A DNA stretch of 5,531 bases from assembly GCA_943323705.2 (NCBI GenBank), contig CALPIT020000170.1, positions 1 to 5,531 of the forward strand, in the 5' to 3' direction. The notes under the pieces are model-generated. The model had not been told where the DNA came from. It did no database searches and was given only the letters and a program-made list of their open reading frames with translations. The translations under genes were made by a program, and so were the position numbers. The DNA is from Streptomyces griseus (lineage in GTDB: Bacteria; Bacteroidota; Bacteroidia; Chitinophagales; Chitinophagaceae). Below are positions 5,001 to 5,531 of the stretch, piece after piece (within the stretch, counting starts at the first letter, position 1; the number at the start of each line of letters is the position of its first letter).

Positions 5001-5376
5001 TTGCGGTACACAGGGCACTGCTAAAACGCAGGCGCTTACCCATGCGGGTTGTGCAGCTGGTACGAAGATGAGTGTGCCCGTAACGACAACAACTACCAAT
5101 TCATTTGAGGTGAGTTTGTATCCGAATCCGTCGGCGGGAGAGTTTAAGTTGCTCGTTAATTTCGTTGGTGGAAAAACACCAACGATGGCAACACCAACGA
5201 TGGCGGCGGCGAAGGCTACCGTAAAAATCATTGATCTTCAAGGTCGTTTAATCAAATCATTCGAATGCAATGCAAATCAGGTAACAGCATTGGGCAACGA
5301 ACTAAAACCAGGCGTGTACATGGTGGAAGTGAGAATGGGTAATGAGGTGAAGACGGTGAGAGCGGTGAGGTTTTAA
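2029..5376 (+). CDS. Large modular secreted protein: LamG, Asp-box beta-propeller, Ig/PKD-like repeats, T9SS sorting domain
   Basis: The product has 1115 residues. Residues 1-18 form a Sec signal peptide (MKKLLFVLLILIVATSYA, then Q19). Residues 27-241 are a LamG/concanavalin-like domain (GLVAYYPFNGNANDASGNGN; DNQWHQVGVTYDG 151-163; LDDIAIYNRALSATEIQNLY at the end). Residues 246-272 begin an Ig/PKD-like domain (CIANIINNDTTICRGQSVTL), whose other half (YLWSTGATTPSITVSPT) lies at 570-611. Between them is an Asp-box propeller with SxDxGxxW-type motifs ending at W360, W404, W444, W485 and W531, plus a degenerate one at 311-323. Four Ig/PKD-like repeats follow, with Trp at 658, 754, 856 and 953. 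Residues about 1025-1115 are a type A T9SS sorting domain (YPNPSAGEF 1031-1039, IIDLQGRLIK 1067-1076, LKPGVYMVEV 1092-1101, basic end). It is probably exported by Sec, then T9SS, and attached or released at the cell surface. A glycan-binding or adhesive role is inferred; no catalytic site is evident. The ATG at 2029 is chosen because it begins the signal peptide. Confidence 0.95.
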   Translation: MKKLLFVLLILIVATSYAQVPSYVPTNGLVAYYPFNGNANDASGNGNNGTVNGATLTTDRFGNINSTYLFKNKTDFIDLTGKNIAGVGNSQRSIFIWVKTNDSTQYMRLISTGTSAAGQAFNIILMYNGVPVVMGYHPSDYLPNTGLHIADNQWHQVGVTYDGAFIKIYVDGVLQNSSNQFLTTGLVPGGIISYNTSGNNNYFGAPNDPGLSNINRFTGSLDDIAIYNRALSATEIQNLYNSSAPTSCIANIINNDTTICRGQSVTLNVSGANNITNQWQNIASQNDFYTRIQKTNAGYYLCAAQSNSRLYKSIDLTNFTPFSSPLTSHNLSFGKDKNGVLYFGTGHEGIYRSTDNGVSWTYNVAAGFGCGNLDFDFDSSNNLYTGVGGFLRGLYVSNNNGASWQNISNPGSDFTEIECVKPINKTFIITNSYIGVSSNSGQTWTQISNQPFSSNAIMVKHINNVVYVFTKNGNIYRSIDNAVTWTLYSTFPITTTPSIYLNDAILNSNGEWWISIDQNGVFRSTNSGLTWTNESIGISGGTNYLFKDNNTIILTTSTGIYKRNNNTSTYLWSTGATTPSITVSPTVTTTYYLTVTDANGNTCRDSIKVFVNTAIPSAPATLTGATDVCPNFSSTTSATSNAVTYTAATVSTATSYTWTVPAGVTIVSGQGTNSITVTFASTFVSGAITVKSVNVCGASTSAKSLTVYKRVAATPGTIQKQFSPTSITAVTNVTGLVSETYRIRKVTYATSYNWSMNRGTSATITHINPLGANDTAVIVTFANCFLRDTLSVKSVTPCSVSAARTAILVGYTTPAAVAGITTVGGNFATCIGVNKTFTAVRGTPTTTQAPITSFRWTRPANTSIVSATSDSASITVSFNTGYTGGSISAKGVSQCGTIGTTASTAILQFLPPSVLSIASSTGSYNACIGNSITYSALVGAPTTSQVAASVFRWTKPNNSTITSASADSSTITLQFNIGYIGGTLSVRGQTSCGTQGTAKTQALTHAGCAAGTKMSVPVTTTTTNSFEVSLYPNPSAGEFKLLVNFVGGKTPTMATPTMAAAKATVKIIDLQGRLIKSFECNANQVTALGNELKPGVYMVEVRMGNEVKTVRAVRF
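5162..5204. repeat. Palindrome plus 15-bp tandem duplication inside the sorting-domain coding region
   Basis: TCGTTGGTG (5162-5170), GAAAAA, CACCAACGA (5177-5185) is a perfect 9-bp-arm inverted repeat. Its right arm sits in ACACCAACGATGGC, which occurs at 5176-5189 and again at 5191-5204, a 15-bp period that keeps the frame. It encodes TPTMA-TPTMA (1050-1059), between two beta strands of the T9SS domain that are usually separated by a much shorter loop. Confidence 0.8.
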
Positions 5377-5378
5377 AA

Positions 5379-5411
5379 GCCTCACCCCCAGCCCCTCTCC
5401 AAAGGAGAGGG
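5379..5411 (+). repeat. CCCTCTCC/GGAGAGGG palindromic repeat in the 3' UTR
   Basis: GCCTCACCCCCAG is followed by a perfect 8-bp hairpin, CCCTCTCC (5393-5400), AAA, GGAGAGGG (5404-5411), beginning just after the stop codon. From memory, this CTCACCCCCAGCCCCTCTCC form is a common dispersed intergenic repeat in Bacteroidota. With no T-tract it would more likely protect the mRNA 3' end than terminate transcription. Confidence 0.7.
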
Positions 5412-5417
5412 TAGCAG

Positions 5418-5441
5418 GCCCCCTCAATCCCCCGAAGGGGG
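5418..5441 (+). repeat. Family A repeat core, distal copy
   Basis: GCCCCCTCAATCCCCC, GAA, GGGGG repeats the A core found at 920, 982, 1320 and 1484. The TCAAT variant is shared with copy 1 and the GAA centre with the inverted copy. The tail GACTTTGATTATG is absent; AAGTTCATCGG follows. The stem is CCCCC (5429-5433) with GGGGG (5437-5441) plus one T-A pair. Confidence 0.75.
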
Positions 5442-5488
5442 AAGTTCATCGGTGCGAATGAATTTCACTGAATAATAATTTTCTTTTG

Positions 5489-5522
5489 AAACCGCTCTTC
5501 GGGAAGAAGGGCGGTTTTTTTT
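5489..5522 (+). terminator. Strong intrinsic terminator of the secreted-protein gene
   Basis: AAACCGCTCTTC (5489-5500) pairs with GAAGGGCGGTTT (5506-5517) as a continuous 12-bp stem with one G-U wobble and a GGGAA loop. It is followed by eight consecutive T (5515-5522), partly inside the stem. The T-tract is on the plus strand only, so it terminates transcription from the gene ending at 5376, 112 nt upstream of the hairpin. Confidence 0.9.
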
Positions 5523-5531
5523 ATGATAACC

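Noticed and set aside
4860..5231. Minus-strand frame of 123 codons rich in Val and Ala
   Set aside because: It is a shadow of the Thr/Ala-rich Ig repeats and sorting domain on the opposite strand; the other short frames inside 2636-4898 are rejected for the same reason.
5252..5449. Minus-strand frame of 65 codons across the end of the large gene
   Set aside because: It is antisense to the sorting domain and then translates the 3' UTR repeats; such repeat translations are a common source of false gene calls.
5524..5531. TGATAACC at the window end matching the family A tail
   Set aside because: Only 8 bp match before the sequence ends, which can easily arise by chance.

Overview
The window looks like chromosomal DNA from a member of the Bacteroidota. 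The evidence is a very large secreted protein with a type IX secretion (T9SS) C-terminal sorting domain, AT-rich non-coding DNA, starts without Shine-Dalgarno sequences, promoter-like TAnnTTTG elements, and C/G-rich palindromic intergenic repeats of a kind common in this phylum. The style of the sorting domain (YPNPS, DLQGR, a basic end finishing in VRF) fits Chitinophagales or Sphingobacteriales best, but that placement is only an inference.

Layout. Positions 1-788 (minus strand) hold most of a gene whose 3' end lies beyond the left edge. It encodes an ORF6N/KilA-N-type DNA-binding domain joined to a C-terminal part with a phospholipase-D-like H-x-R-x4-D motif. Positions 789-1627 carry no convincing gene. 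They are a mosaic of at least four repeat families: A, a C-tract/G-tract palindrome, three copies direct and one inverted; B, a 70-bp unit with two near-identical copies and a truncated one; C, an AT-rich companion; and an ACGAATT/CGCAGAG-type debris repeat. The inverted A copy adjoins further G runs and makes a strong G-quadruplex motif. Positions 1628-1852 (minus) encode a 74-residue XRE-family helix-turn-helix regulator that appears to start at GTG.

The 176-bp divergent spacer 1853-2028 contains candidate promoters in both directions. Between them lies a perfect dyad (AGGTC-N6-GACCT) overlapping both predicted -33 elements, which suggests that the small regulator controls itself and the large gene. 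The plus-strand transcript would carry a CAA-rich, G-free leader.

Positions 2029-5376 (plus) encode a 1115-residue exported modular protein: signal peptide, LamG/concanavalin-like lectin domain, an Ig/PKD-like domain apparently split by an Asp-box (BNR/sortilin-like) beta-propeller, four further Ig/PKD-like repeats of about 98 residues, and the T9SS sorting domain. The sorting domain contains an unusual palindromic, duplicated in-frame insert. The 3' region has two more repeat hairpins (one of family A) and then a strong intrinsic terminator at 5489-5522.

No tRNA, rRNA, CRISPR array, transposase or complete mobile element was seen. The least explained material is the repeat mosaic, the dyad between divergent promoters, the split Ig-like domain and the repeat inside the sorting domain.
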